DNA of 64,000 nucleotides from Amycolatopsis orientalis DSM 43388. GTDB taxonomy: Bacteria > Actinomycetota > Actinomycetes > Mycobacteriales > Pseudonocardiaceae. Shown one piece after another: positions 18,318-28,793 of this stretch (position 1 is its first letter; every line of letters starts with the position of its first letter). A model generated the notes under the pieces. It saw only the letters and a program-made list of their open reading frames with translations. It ran no database searches and was not told the origin of the DNA. The position numbers and the translations under genes were made by a program. The stretch is from contig NZ_ASXG01000094.1 in assembly GCF_000411975.1 (NCBI RefSeq), positions 1-64,000 of the forward strand. The letters are read 5' to 3'.

Positions 18318-19418
18318 TCACGCTCTGGACCTGGTCAGCCGCCACAGGGTCGTGCGTTCCCGGGAACGGGCCGCGTGCAGCGGATCGCCACTGTCCGTGG
18401 CGCGTCGGTGCCGAGGCATGGTCTCGCGCCGTCCGGCCACCTGGAGACCGGCCGCGGAGATCCGGTCGAGCAGTTCGGCGCGGGTCCGCAGGCCGAGATG
18501 TTCGGCGAGGTCCGACAGGATCAGCCAGCCTTCGCCGTGCGGCGTCAGGTGGCCGGGCAGGCCGTCGAGAAACCGGTTCAGCATCGCGGACGAGGCGTCG
18601 TAGATCCCGAGTTCCAGCGCCGAGGCCGGCTTTCCGGGCAGCCAGGGCGGATTGCAGACAACCAGGTCAGCGCGCCGGGCGGAGGGCCACAAGTCGGTTT
18701 CGAGGACTTGGACCCGACCGGACAGGCCGAGTTGGCGCAGGTTGTCCCGCGCGCACTGCACCGCGCGCGGGTTGAGGTCGGTGGCCAGCACTTCGGCTGC
18801 GCCGCGTCGGGCGAGAATGGCGGCCAGTACTCCGGTTCCGGTGCCGAGATCGAAGGCAGTTGGAGACCCGTTGCCGGGCAACGGTTCCTGCGCGACGAGT
18901 TCGAGGTATTCGCTCCGGGTCGGCGCGAACACGCTGTACGACGGATAGATCCGCGCATTCAACGCCTGGAGATAGATGCCTTTCTGGTGCCATTGGTAAG
19001 CGCTCAGAGCGCCGAGCAGCTCACGCAACGAGAGCAGCGTGCCGGGCAAACCGCCGAACGCGTGCTCGCAGGCGGCTCGAATGTCAGGTGCTCGGCGGAG
19101 CTGAAGCGAATGGTCAGCTTCCACCGAGACCAGGACTTTCCCCAGCAGCGTCGCGCGTTCTGCCCGAGCTGAGCGCACCTCGGCGAAAGAGCCCGGGCGT
19201 TGCGGGAGCCGGCGATCCATGGCGCGCACGAGCTGTCGTGCGTTGGGAAAATCGCCGCGCCACAGCATTCCGGTGCCGGCTCGCGCGAAACGCAGTGCGG
19301 CGGCTGCGGTCAGCCGGTCATCGGCGACGACAATGCGGCGCGGCGGCGGAGTTCCGTTTTCGGAATGCCAACGGGCGGAGTGGGTGGTTCCGTTTTCGGT
19401 CCACTGGACGGTGGACAT
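18318..19418 (-). CDS. Class I SAM-dependent methyltransferase with NPPW motif
   Basis: At 366 residues, the N-terminal part (1-160) is a helical extension. The Rossmann methyltransferase core follows, with SAM motif FDLGTGTGVLAA near 190, ATDLNPRAVQCARDN near 215, and the catalytic VVCNPPWLPG near 262. The NPP(Y/W) motif is used by enzymes that methylate amino groups of bases or of glutamine (RsmC, PrmC, HemK groups). The N-terminal domain is not that of PrmC, and the substrate is unknown. GGGAG precedes the ATG at 19418. It is on the same strand as the kinase but separated by 64 bases. Confidence 0.8.
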   Translation of the reverse strand: MSTVQWTENGTTHSARWHSENGTPPPRRIVVADDRLTAAAALRFARAGTGMLWRGDFPNARQLVRAMDRRLPQRPGSFAEVRSARAERATLLGKVLVSVEADHSLQLRRAPDIRAACEHAFGGLPGTLLSLRELLGALSAYQWHQKGIYLQALNARIYPSYSVFAPTRSEYLELVAQEPLPGNGSPTAFDLGTGTGVLAAILARRGAAEVLATDLNPRAVQCARDNLRQLGLSGRVQVLETDLWPSARRADLVVCNPPWLPGKPASALELGIYDASSAMLNRFLDGLPGHLTPHGEGWLILSDLAEHLGLRTRAELLDRISAAGLQVAGRRETMPRHRRATDSGDPLHAARSRERTTLWRLTRSRA

Positions 19419-19593
19419 AAATGCTCCCGAGAAGGGTCGAAGGGCCAGTCAGCCGTCGACGCCTCGCGGTGAGCAGGCAGGGATTCCCGCCGGTCAAGAC
19501 AGCGGCGAACCCGCGTGCTCCCGCGAAACGCGGGAGCAGCGGTCGCCGAGCACCATGCCCATCAGCACGGCATTTCACATCCTTCGAAAAAAC

Positions 19594-20727
19594 TCAGTGG
19601 CGCGTAACGGAATGGTGCGTCGTGCCGGTGCTGTGGCCCTTCGTCGCGATGAAGTAGACGATCGCCGCGAGCACGATCAGCGCGAGCACCACCGCGACCG
19701 CGATCTTGGCCTTGCTCCACGGACGCTGGCCGTGGATCTCGCCGGTGACGCCGTTGACCAGGATCTGCCAGGTCTTCCCGGCGTACACGTAGGTCGCGAC
19801 CCACACAGGCAGCAGCATCAGCTTGAAGGTCACGTTGTTGTGCTGCGTGTCGACCGAGTTCAGCCGCTGGGTGTCGCCGCCGATGTCGTTCTTGCAGTCG
19901 TCGGCGATGACCGGGGCCATCCGGTTCTTCGCCTCTTCGAAGCCGGTCTCCGGCTCGATGTCGTACCGCAGCGCGAAGTGCCCGGAGAGGTACTGCGGCT
20001 GGTACGGCGCGGAGTCGAGCAGCGGCCACGGCGCGAGTTTGTCCAGCTCCGGCAGCGGCAGCTGGGTGCTCGCCGGGACCAGCACGTCGTCGAAGTTCCG
20101 CGCGACCCGCCCGCGCGCCGGGTACCAGCGGGTGTGGCGCACCTGGCGGGTCCGCTGCTCGCCGTTCTCGTAGTAGGTCTCGGTGACGTAGTAGTACTCG
20201 CCGCGGGCGCCGGTGTACACCGAAACGGTCTGCGAGTCGTACGTCCAGTGCGGGATGTAGGTGCTCTTCGTGGACTCGGCGGTGGTGACCTTCTTCAGCG
20301 CGGTCGGCGCGAACCAGCGCGAGGACGTCCACTTCTTCAGATGCGTGCTCACCGCGGGCCGGTCGAACGCGAACGGCAGCACGCCCTCGGGCACCAGCTG
20401 GCCGGACGCGTCCGGGTCGATCACCAGCGGCGCGCCGCAGAACTGGCACATGCTGGCGGTCTCGTTGGTCTCCGTCCGCGCCGCACAGCGCTGGCACACG
20501 AAGACGTACTTGCCGATCGACCCCACCGGCTTGCGCGCCAGGTTCGCCAGCTCGGCGAACGGGATCTCGCGGATCTGCTTCTCTCCGGCGGCGATCTCCT
20601 GCCGGAACCCGCAGTACGGGCACTGCAGAGCCGTCGTGCCCGGCGCGAACTCCAGCCGCGCGCCGCAGCCGCCGCACGGATAGGTCGTGTTGGCCACGCC
20701 GCTCTGCTGGGAACGTGGATCGGTCAT
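19594..20727 (-). CDS. Zinc-ribbon membrane protein, YdjG-like
   Basis: This 377-residue protein has two zinc ribbons at its N-terminus, CGGCG with CPYCG (about 18-39) and CQRCA with CQFCG (about 78-97). A long middle domain rich in Tyr and Thr follows, and then one transmembrane helix (about 343-363). Bacillus YdjG has the same plan and works with the SPFH protein YdjI and PspA in membrane-stress defence. Here the gene lies 26 bases downstream of an SPFH gene on the same strand, which supports the pairing. No PspA gene is in the window. The annotation 'helicase-like' sometimes given to this family is not supported by any motif here. Confidence 0.7.
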   Translation of the reverse strand: MTDPRSQQSGVANTTYPCGGCGARLEFAPGTTALQCPYCGFRQEIAAGEKQIREIPFAELANLARKPVGSIGKYVFVCQRCAARTETNETASMCQFCGAPLVIDPDASGQLVPEGVLPFAFDRPAVSTHLKKWTSSRWFAPTALKKVTTAESTKSTYIPHWTYDSQTVSVYTGARGEYYYVTETYYENGEQRTRQVRHTRWYPARGRVARNFDDVLVPASTQLPLPELDKLAPWPLLDSAPYQPQYLSGHFALRYDIEPETGFEEAKNRMAPVIADDCKNDIGGDTQRLNSVDTQHNNVTFKLMLLPVWVATYVYAGKTWQILVNGVTGEIHGQRPWSKAKIAVAVVLALIVLAAIVYFIATKGHSTGTTHHSVTRH

Positions 20728-20752
20728 GGGTCCCCCAGAAGGTCGACGCGGC

Positions 20753-21931
20753 TCAGGACGGCGGCAGCGGCGGCGGGGCCGCGCCGAACAGCGCCGACAC
20801 CTCCGGCACCTGCGCGGCCGGGGTCCACTGCGCCATGCCCGCCTTCCACACCAGGGTGTCCTGGGCGAGCGTGCCGGAGGAGATCTGCTGCTGCAGGCCC
20901 GCGCGGTCGAACGGGCCGAGCTGCTGGCCGTTGGCGCCGACGAACCACTGCTCGCTCTGCGGCAGCGGCGGCGGCATCTGCGGCGGGGCCTGCTGCTGGT
21001 ACTGCGCTTGCGGCGGGGCCTGCTGGTACTGCGGCTGCTGGTACTGCTGGGGAGCCTGCTGGTACTGCTGCGGGGCGGGCTGCTGCTGCGGTCCGGCCGC
21101 GCGCTGGCCGAGCGCCATGCCGAGGCCGATGCCGAGCCCCTCGCCCGCGCCGCCCTGGTTGTTCGCCGCCGCCTCGATCGCGTTCGCGGACTGGAACTTC
21201 GTGTACTGGTCGAGGTCGCCGACCACGCCCATCTGGGTCCGCTTGTCCATCGCGGCCTCGACCTCGGGCGGCACCGAGATGTTCTCGATCAGGAACTTCG
21301 AGATCTCGATGCCGACCTCGCGCAGTTCGAGGTTCAGCGCGTTCGCGATCTTGCCGGAGATCTGCTCCTGCTGGGTGACCAGGTCGAGCATCGGCACCTG
21401 GGCGGCCGCGATCGCGGGCCCGAGCTTGCTGATGACCATGCTGCGCAGGTAGTCCGACACCTCTTCGGTGCGGAACTGCGGGTCGGTGCCCGCCAGCTCC
21501 TTCAGCAGCGCGACCGGCTCGACCACCCGGACCGCGTAGCCGCCGAACGCGCGCAGCCGGACCATGCCGAACTCGGCGTCGCGCAGGATGACCGGGTTCT
21601 GCGTGCCCCATTTGAGGTCGGTGAACTGCCGGGTGTTGACGAAGTACACCTCGGCCTTGAACGGCGAGTTGAAGCCGTACTTCCAGCCCTTGAGGGTGGA
21701 CATGATCGGCATGTTCTGCGTCTGCAGCGTGTACATGCCGGGCGGGTAGGCGTCGGCGACCTGGCCCTCGTTGACGAACACCGCGGCCTGCGATTCGCGG
21801 ACGGTGAGCTTGGCGCCCATCTTGATCTCGTTGTCGTAGCGCGGGAAGCGCCACACGATGGTGTCCCGGCTGTCGTCGGTCCACTCGATGATGTCGATGA
21901 ACTCGCCGCGGATCTTGTCGAAGATGCCCAC
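20753..21931 (-). CDS. SPFH-domain protein with C-terminal GYF_2 domain, YdjI-like
   Basis: At 392 residues, the first ~270 are an SPFH (virion core type) domain, recognised by MGIFDKIRGEFIDIIEW at the start, an NEGQVADAYPPGMYTL segment and a long helical part to NAIEAAANNQ. A linker of Gln, Pro, Tyr and Ala repeats (about 285-330) follows. The end is a GYF_2 domain, WFVGANGQQLGPFDRAGLQQ...DTLVWKAGM. SPFH proteins oligomerise at membranes and scaffold other proteins; the GYF_2 domain would bind proline-rich partners. The start is GTG with GAGGGG six bases upstream. It probably forms an operon with the zinc-ribbon gene that follows. Confidence 0.85.
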   Translation of the reverse strand: MGIFDKIRGEFIDIIEWTDDSRDTIVWRFPRYDNEIKMGAKLTVRESQAAVFVNEGQVADAYPPGMYTLQTQNMPIMSTLKGWKYGFNSPFKAEVYFVNTRQFTDLKWGTQNPVILRDAEFGMVRLRAFGGYAVRVVEPVALLKELAGTDPQFRTEEVSDYLRSMVISKLGPAIAAAQVPMLDLVTQQEQISGKIANALNLELREVGIEISKFLIENISVPPEVEAAMDKRTQMGVVGDLDQYTKFQSANAIEAAANNQGGAGEGLGIGLGMALGQRAAGPQQQPAPQQYQQAPQQYQQPQYQQAPPQAQYQQQAPPQMPPPLPQSEQWFVGANGQQLGPFDRAGLQQQISSGTLAQDTLVWKAGMAQWTPAAQVPEVSALFGAAPPPLPPS

Positions 21932-21996
21932 GTCTGACCCCTCGTCGCGTTGCCTCGTGCCCGCGGGCCACAGTACCTTGCGCGGCCCCGGGCGGA

Positions 21997-23124
21997 TCAC
22001 TCCGGCGCGGCCGCCGCCCGCCAAAAGTCCTGCATCTGCGGGATGCCGCCCGGTCCGTCCACCCCGCGCTGGGTGAGAAGAATCGCCACCGAACCCGTCG
22101 AAGGCGTCAAGTAGGCGCTGGTTCCGGTGCCGCCGACCCAGCCGTAGCGGCCCGGGACCTGCCACGGCCGCGTCGGCGCGACGTCGACCGAACCGCCGAA
22201 TCCCCAGCCCTGTCCTTCGAGGAAGACCGGGTTGGCCGCGATCTGTTCCGGGGTCAGGTGGTTGGCGGTCATCTGCCGGACGGATTCGCGCGAGAGAAGC
22301 GGGTTTCCCCCGGAAAGGAGCATCCGGGCAAAGCGGAACCAATCGTCGGCGGTGCCGGCCAGCCCGCCGGATCCGGCCGGGAACGGCGGCACCTCGCGCC
22401 ACTGGCCGTCCGGCGCGTCGGCCAGTTCGAGGCCGTTGTCGCCGCCGCGGTAGTAGCTGGCGAACCGGTGCCGCTTGGCGGCGGGGACCTCGAACGCGGT
22501 GTCGACCATGCCGAGCGGCTCGAACACCCGCTCGGCGAGGAAGTCCGGCAGCGACTGGCCGGACGCACGGGCGATCAGGATGCCCTGCAGGTCGGAGCAG
22601 GTGTCATACAGCCAGGCCTCGCCGGGCTGGTGCAGCAGCGGGATGCGGGCCAGGCGGGCGAGCCACTCGTCGGGCTCCGGGCGCAGCCGGACCTCGCGGC
22701 CGTCGGTCTGCACCGTGGACAGCGCCTGGACCTGCGGCAAGGAGAAGTCCGAGGGGAAGCCGTACCCCGCCCCGGAGGTCAGCAGGTCGCGGACGGTGAT
22801 CTGGCGTTGGGCGGGCACGACGTCGTCGACCGGGCTTTCCGGCGTCCGCACCACCTTCGGGTCGGCCAGTTCGGGAAGCCATTCGGCGACCGGGCTGTCC
22901 AGGGCGAACCGGCCGTCCTCGACCAGCATCAGGACGGCCGCCGCGGTGATCGGCTTGGTGATGGAGGCGAGCCGGAAGAGGGAGTCGCGGGCCATCGGCG
23001 CGGTGCCCTCGACGTCGAGGTGTCCCACGGCGGTCACCTGGACGTCGTCGCCGTGCGCGACCAGCGCTACCGCGCCCGGGACGAATCCGGAGTCGACGTG
23101 GCGGCGCAGGACTTCGTGCATCAT
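21997..23124 (-). CDS. Serine hydrolase, class C beta-lactamase/esterase fold
   Basis: This 375-residue enzyme of the beta-lactamase superfamily has its catalytic Ser-Lys pair in LASITKPIT (SxxK) near residue 54, the tyrosine motif YDTCSD near 170, and a third motif region GRYGWVGGTGTS near 328. Such enzymes are esterases, D-amino peptidases or amidases more often than true beta-lactamases. No signal peptide is seen. AAGGGA lies before two consecutive ATG codons, so the start may be 23124 or 23121. It stands alone, divergent from nothing and followed by the SPFH gene 65 bases on. Confidence 0.82.
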   Translation of the reverse strand: MMHEVLRRHVDSGFVPGAVALVAHGDDVQVTAVGHLDVEGTAPMARDSLFRLASITKPITAAAVLMLVEDGRFALDSPVAEWLPELADPKVVRTPESPVDDVVPAQRQITVRDLLTSGAGYGFPSDFSLPQVQALSTVQTDGREVRLRPEPDEWLARLARIPLLHQPGEAWLYDTCSDLQGILIARASGQSLPDFLAERVFEPLGMVDTAFEVPAAKRHRFASYYRGGDNGLELADAPDGQWREVPPFPAGSGGLAGTADDWFRFARMLLSGGNPLLSRESVRQMTANHLTPEQIAANPVFLEGQGWGFGGSVDVAPTRPWQVPGRYGWVGGTGTSAYLTPSTGSVAILLTQRGVDGPGGIPQMQDFWRAAAAPE

Positions 23125-23203
23125 CGGTCGTTCCCTTCGCGAGCGGATGTTTCGCGGGGTGGTCGCTGCCCAGGCCTTCCGCCGGACGTCCGCCCGGCGT
23201 GGA

Positions 23204-24816
<1,613 letters not shown>

Positions 24817-24820
<4 letters not shown>

Positions 24821-26439
24821 CCGGTGATCCCGGCCGTTTCCCGCAGCTGCCCGTTTTCCAGCCGCAGCCAGCGGTCCACGCCGATTTCGGCCAGGAACCG
24901 TTCGTCGTGGCTGACCACCACGAACGCGCCCCGGTAGGCGTTCAGCGCGCTTTCCAGCTGGCCGGCGCTGACCAGGTCGAGGTTGTTCGTCGGCTCGTCG
25001 AGCAGCAGCAGTTGCGGAGCCGGCTCGGCGAACAGGACGCACGCGAGCGTCGCGCGCAGCCGTTCCCCGCCGGACAGCACGCCGACCGGCAGATGCGCCC
25101 GCCCGCCGCGGAACAGGAAGCGCGCCAGCAGATTCATCCGGTCCGCGGGCAGCATTTCCGGGGCGGCGTCGGCGAGATTCTCCGCGACCGTGCGTTCCGC
25201 GTCCAGCACATCAAGTCGCTGCGACAAATACGCGATCCGCCCGTCCGCACGGCTGATCTCGCCCGCGTCCGGGGTGAGCGTGCCGTGCATGAGCCGCAGC
25301 AACGTCGACTTGCCGACGCCGTTCGGTCCGGTGAGCGCGATCCTTTCCGGACCCCGGATCGACAGCTCCGCACCTTCGCCCGCGAACAGGCCGCGCACCC
25401 GAAGATGCTTGCCGGCGAACAAGGTCCGCCCGGCCGGAACCGCGGTTTTGGGCAGCTCCAGGCTGATCTTCTGCTCGCCGCGCAACGACCGTTCGGCCTG
25501 GTCGAGCTTGGCCTTCGCCGCACTGACCCGCGCCGCGTGCGTGCCGTCCGCCTTCGCCGCGGACTCCTGCGCGTTGCGTTTCATCGTGCCCGCGAAGATC
25601 TTCGGCAGACCGGCGCTGGACAGGTTCCGCTGCGCGTTGCTGGCCCGTTTCGCCGCGCGTTCCCGGGCTTGCTGCATTTCGCGCTTCTCGCGTTTGACCT
25701 CTTGCTCGGCGTTGCGGATGTTCTTCTCCGCGACCTCCCGCTCGGCCTGCACCGCTTGTTCGTATTCGGTGAAATTGCCGCCGTAGAACCGGATTTCGTC
25801 CGCGCCGAGTTCGGCGATCCGGTCCATCCGGTCGAGCAGCGCGCGGTCGTGGCTGACCACGAGCAGGCAGCCGGACCAGTCGGAAAGCACCGAGTAGAGC
25901 TGCTGGCGGGCGGTGTGGTCGAGGTTGTTGGTGGGCTCGTCGAGCAGCAGGACGTCCGGACCGCGCAGCAGCTGCGCGGCGAGGCCCAGGGACACGACCT
26001 GGCCGCCGCTGAGCGTGCCGAGCAGCCGGTCGAGCGCGAGATCGCCGAGCCCGAGCCGGTCCAGCTGCGCCCGGGTGCGGTCCTCGATGTCCCAGTCCGC
26101 GCCGATGGTCGTGAAGTGCTCCTCGGCCGCGTCGCCGCCCTCGACGGCCGTGATGGCCTTGAGGATCGCGTCGATGCCGAGCACCTCCGCGACCGTGCGG
26201 TCCGCGGTGAGCGGCAGGTCTTGCGGGAGATACCCGAGCACGCCGTCGACGGTGACACTGCCCGCGGACGGTTTCAGCTGCCCGGCGATCAGCTTCAGGA
26301 GCGTGGACTTCCCGGCCCCGTTGGGCGCGACGAGCCCGGTCCGGCCTGCCGGGAAGGTGGCGGAGAGCTGGTCGAAGACGACGGTGTCGTCCGGCCAGGA
26401 GAAGGAGATTCCGGACAGGACGATGCGGAGATCGGACAT
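24817..26439 (-). CDS. ABC-F ATPase, first of coupled pair
   Basis: This 540-residue protein has twin ABC cassettes: APNGAGKST with LSGGQVVSL and LLDEPTNNLD, then GPNGVGKST with LSGGERLRA and LLDEPTNNLD. The linker (about 230-330) is unusually long, Lys/Arg/Glu-rich and likely coiled coil, and it contacts the ribosome in characterised ABC-F proteins. It differs enough from the downstream ABC-F to be a distinct subfamily, not a recent duplicate. It follows a ~280-base leader with a short open frame and a hairpin, a setting used by drug-inducible ABC-F genes. Confidence 0.85.
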
Positions 26440-26720
26440 GTGAGGCCTCGTGGTGGATCGGCAGGGGGGTGCCCCTGCTGGAGGTGACGTGGACGACGTG
26501 GATGGGGCCTGCCGCGACCGCGCCCGACCTGGATCGAAGGCGTGCTCACGCCTGCCTGAGGTCGACTGCCTCGCCGCCCGCGGGTCTTTGACCCGGACGG
26601 GAACTTTCCGCGCGCGGCCTGGTGCCGCGCGGGGATCAGCGAGGGGCCGGCGCCGTGCTGGCCCGTGCCCCGGGCTCACCCGGAGATGTCGTCTTCACCT
26701 GCCACGATGGAAATCCTCTT
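26440..26720 (-). promoter_or_regulatory. Long leader of ABC-F operon, possible attenuator
   Basis: About 280 bases separate the ABC-F start from the likely promoter side. It holds a nine-codon open frame (26705 to 26676) with AAGAGGA before its GTG. A hairpin, CCGGG (26683-26679) with CCCGG (26674-26670), overlaps its stop, and the rest of the leader is GC-rich and able to fold. This resembles ribosome-mediated attenuation upstream of macrolide and lincosamide ABC-F genes. No U-run terminator is obvious. Confidence 0.4.
26676..26705 (-). CDS. Possible nine-residue leader peptide
   Basis: GTG GCA GGT GAA GAC GAC ATC TCC GGG TGA reads VAGEDDISG. AAGAGGA lies eight bases upstream of the GTG, and a hairpin starts within the last codons. 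The position in front of two ABC-F genes is what suggests a role; the peptide sequence itself is not diagnostic. Confidence 0.3.
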   Translation of the reverse strand: MAGEDDISG

Positions 26721-26802
26721 GATCAACTCTGCGGTCCGCTGGCCAGGATACCAGGACGCGGGGGAAACGCATCCGAGTTCCACAATGGACGGACCGCGGC
26801 GG

Positions 26803-27231
26803 TCAGAAGGTCTGCCCCAGCCGCTCCAGCAACGGCGCCGCCTCCGCCAGCACCTTCAGCTCCTCCGGCGAGAAGCCCGAACTGAGCGAATCCGCGAACT
26901 GCCGCATCCGGGCGTCGCGGCGAGCGCGCAGCACCTCGCTCCCCTCGGGGGTCAGCGAGACGATCATCTGCCGTCCGTCGGCGGGATCGGGGTCGCGGGT
27001 GACGAAGCCGCGTGCGGACAGTCCGCTGAGGGTCGCGCTCATCGCTTGCGGGGTGATCTGCTCGGCGCGGGCCAGCGCGGCGGTGGTGGCCGGGCCGTCG
27101 CGGTCCAGGCGGGACAGGGCCGAGCGTTCCGGCAGGGACAGTTCGGCCGTGATCTGGTTCTGCCGCAGCCTGCGGGCGATCAGGCTGACCGCGCCGTACA
27201 GCGTCGCGGCCAGTTCGTCGGGGGCGGACAT
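26803..27231 (-). CDS. MarR-family regulator
   Basis: This 142-residue winged-helix protein has its recognition region at ITPQAMSATLSGLSARGFV (about 58-76) and the beta wing DPADGRQMIVSLTPEG (about 81-96). It lies nine bases downstream of the flavin hydroxylase stop, so it is probably co-transcribed and regulates that operon in response to an aromatic or phenolic compound. The divergent TetR-MarR fusion protein carries a second MarR domain, so the locus has two. Confidence 0.85.
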   Translation of the reverse strand: MSAPDELAATLYGAVSLIARRLRQNQITAELSLPERSALSRLDRDGPATTAALARAEQITPQAMSATLSGLSARGFVTRDPDPADGRQMIVSLTPEGSEVLRARRDARMRQFADSLSSGFSPEELKVLAEAAPLLERLGQTF

Positions 27232-27240
27232 GGGAAGAGG

Positions 27241-28707
27241 CTAAAGCAGGTACTCCTGGACAGCGGGGAAGTCGCCCGCGTCGGAGATCAGGCCGACATA
27301 GCCGTCGGGGCGGAGCAGGATCAGGCTGCGGCCGGTCGGGGAGTAGGCGCGGGCAAGGTGACCGGCGGAGTCGGCGATCTCGTCGTCGGCGGCGGGCCGG
27401 GCGACGACGTGGAACGTGCGGACCGGCGCCTCGACCCGGGGGCCGAAGTTCAGCAGGGTGAACTGGCCGCCGCGGGTGAGGTCGAACAGGCGGCAGGTGC
27501 CGGTCGTGGTGGTGAGGCCGGGGGCGTCCGGGGCGCGGTCGCCCGCGCGGAGCTGGGCGGATTCGCCGCGATCGTCGCGCGCCAGGACGGAGCCGCGGTA
27601 GTTGACGCTGAGCTGGGTCGTGGCCCGGTCGCTGCGGATGGGGATGCTTTTCTGCTTGGCGGCTTCGGCCAGCCGCGCGGTCGACAGTTGCAGTACGCCG
27701 GCGGCGATCGGGCGGCGTTCGGATTCGTAGGTGTCCAGCAGGGCGGGCGAACCGGCGGCGAGTTTCCAGCCCAGGTTGTGTGCGTCTTGGATGCCGGTGT
27801 TCATGCCCTGGCCGCCCGCGGGGGAGTGCACGTGCGCGGCGTCGCCGGCGAGGAAGACGCGGCCCTCGCGATACCGGTCGGCCAGGCGCGTGTTGGAGCG
27901 CCACACCGACGTCCATTTCGGGGTGTGCAGGCGGAGGTCGGTGCGGCCGCTTCGCCGGGCGAAGATCGTTTGCAGGGTGGACAAGTCGAGGTCGGGTTCG
28001 CCGCCGATGGGCGCTTGGTACTGGAACAGCTCGGTGGACGGCAGCGGGCAGAGGCTGACGAAACCCTCGGCGCAGCGCCACATGTGCCAGGCGTCGCGGT
28101 CGAGGCCGTCGACGGCCAGGTCGGCGACGATCATCCGGATCCGCTCGTCCGTCTCGCCCTCGAAGGCGATCCCGGCTTGTTTGCGGACGACGCCGCGGCC
28201 GCCGTCGCAGCCGACCAGCCATTGCGCGCGGACGGTTTCGGTCTGGTCGCCGGTGCGCAGCAGTGCCGTCACCGCGTCGGAGGACTGGGTGAAACTCTCG
28301 AGCGCGGTGCCGAACTCGACCGCGCCGCCGAGTTCGGCCAGGCGCAGGCCGAGAGTTTCTTCGACGCGCCATTGCGGAGTGATGACCGTTGCGGGATAAG
28401 GAACATCCGGACGCTCTTCGTAGGTCGGGCCGCCGCTCGTGCGGCCGTCGGGGTCGATGAGCCGGATGGGCATCGCGGACCGGCCGTTGGCGAGGATGCG
28501 GTCGATGACGCCGAGGTCGTCGAACACCTCGAGGCTGCGTGGCTGCAGCCCCTTGCCGCGCGAGCCCGGGCGCGGGCCGGGCGACGCTTCGACCAGCCGG
28601 AACGCGACGCCGCGCCGCGCGAGTTCGCAGGCCAGCGTGAGCCCGGTCGGGCCCGCGCCGACGATCAGCACCGGCGATTCGGACGTGGACGGGTGTGCGT
28701 GCGACAT
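27241..28707 (-). CDS. FAD-dependent aromatic hydroxylase (RdmE/PgaE/MhpA group)
   Basis: At 488 residues it has GAGPTGLTLACELARRG for FAD binding near 18, the VGCDGGRGVVRK DG motif near 168, and FLAGDAAHVHSPAGGQGMN near 290. A C-terminal thioredoxin-like domain (about 375-488) is typical of polyketide and phenol hydroxylases. It uses NAD(P)H and O2. Two in-frame starts exist; the ATG at 28707 with AGGGGG before it was chosen. It forms an operon with the MarR gene and is divergent from the TetR-MarR fusion gene, with an inverted repeat between them. Polyketide tailoring or detoxification of aromatics are both possible. Confidence 0.87.
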   Translation of the reverse strand: MSHAHPSTSESPVLIVGAGPTGLTLACELARRGVAFRLVEASPGPRPGSRGKGLQPRSLEVFDDLGVIDRILANGRSAMPIRLIDPDGRTSGGPTYEERPDVPYPATVITPQWRVEETLGLRLAELGGAVEFGTALESFTQSSDAVTALLRTGDQTETVRAQWLVGCDGGRGVVRKQAGIAFEGETDERIRMIVADLAVDGLDRDAWHMWRCAEGFVSLCPLPSTELFQYQAPIGGEPDLDLSTLQTIFARRSGRTDLRLHTPKWTSVWRSNTRLADRYREGRVFLAGDAAHVHSPAGGQGMNTGIQDAHNLGWKLAAGSPALLDTYESERRPIAAGVLQLSTARLAEAAKQKSIPIRSDRATTQLSVNYRGSVLARDDRGESAQLRAGDRAPDAPGLTTTTGTCRLFDLTRGGQFTLLNFGPRVEAPVRTFHVVARPAADDEIADSAGHLARAYSPTGRSLILLRPDGYVGLISDAGDFPAVQEYLL

Positions 28708-28763
28708 TTCGATCCCCCTGGCTCCGAAGAACTCCCTGTCCGCCACAGTAGAGAAAGTTGCTA

Positions 28764-28781
28764 AGAAAGACAAACCTTTCT
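28764..28781. promoter_or_regulatory. Possible operator, AGAAAG-N6-CTTTCT
   Basis: Arms AGAAAG (28764-28769) and CTTTCT (28776-28781) with a six-base spacer lie in the AT-rich gap between the divergent hydroxylase and the TetR-MarR fusion gene. Either of the two local regulators could bind it. Confidence 0.5.
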
Positions 28782-28793
28782 ATCGTGGGTTGC

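Noticed and set aside
21997-23124. Antibiotic-resistance beta-lactamase
   Set aside because: SxxK and Tyr motifs fit the wider serine hydrolase family, but the third motif is not typical and there is no signal peptide.
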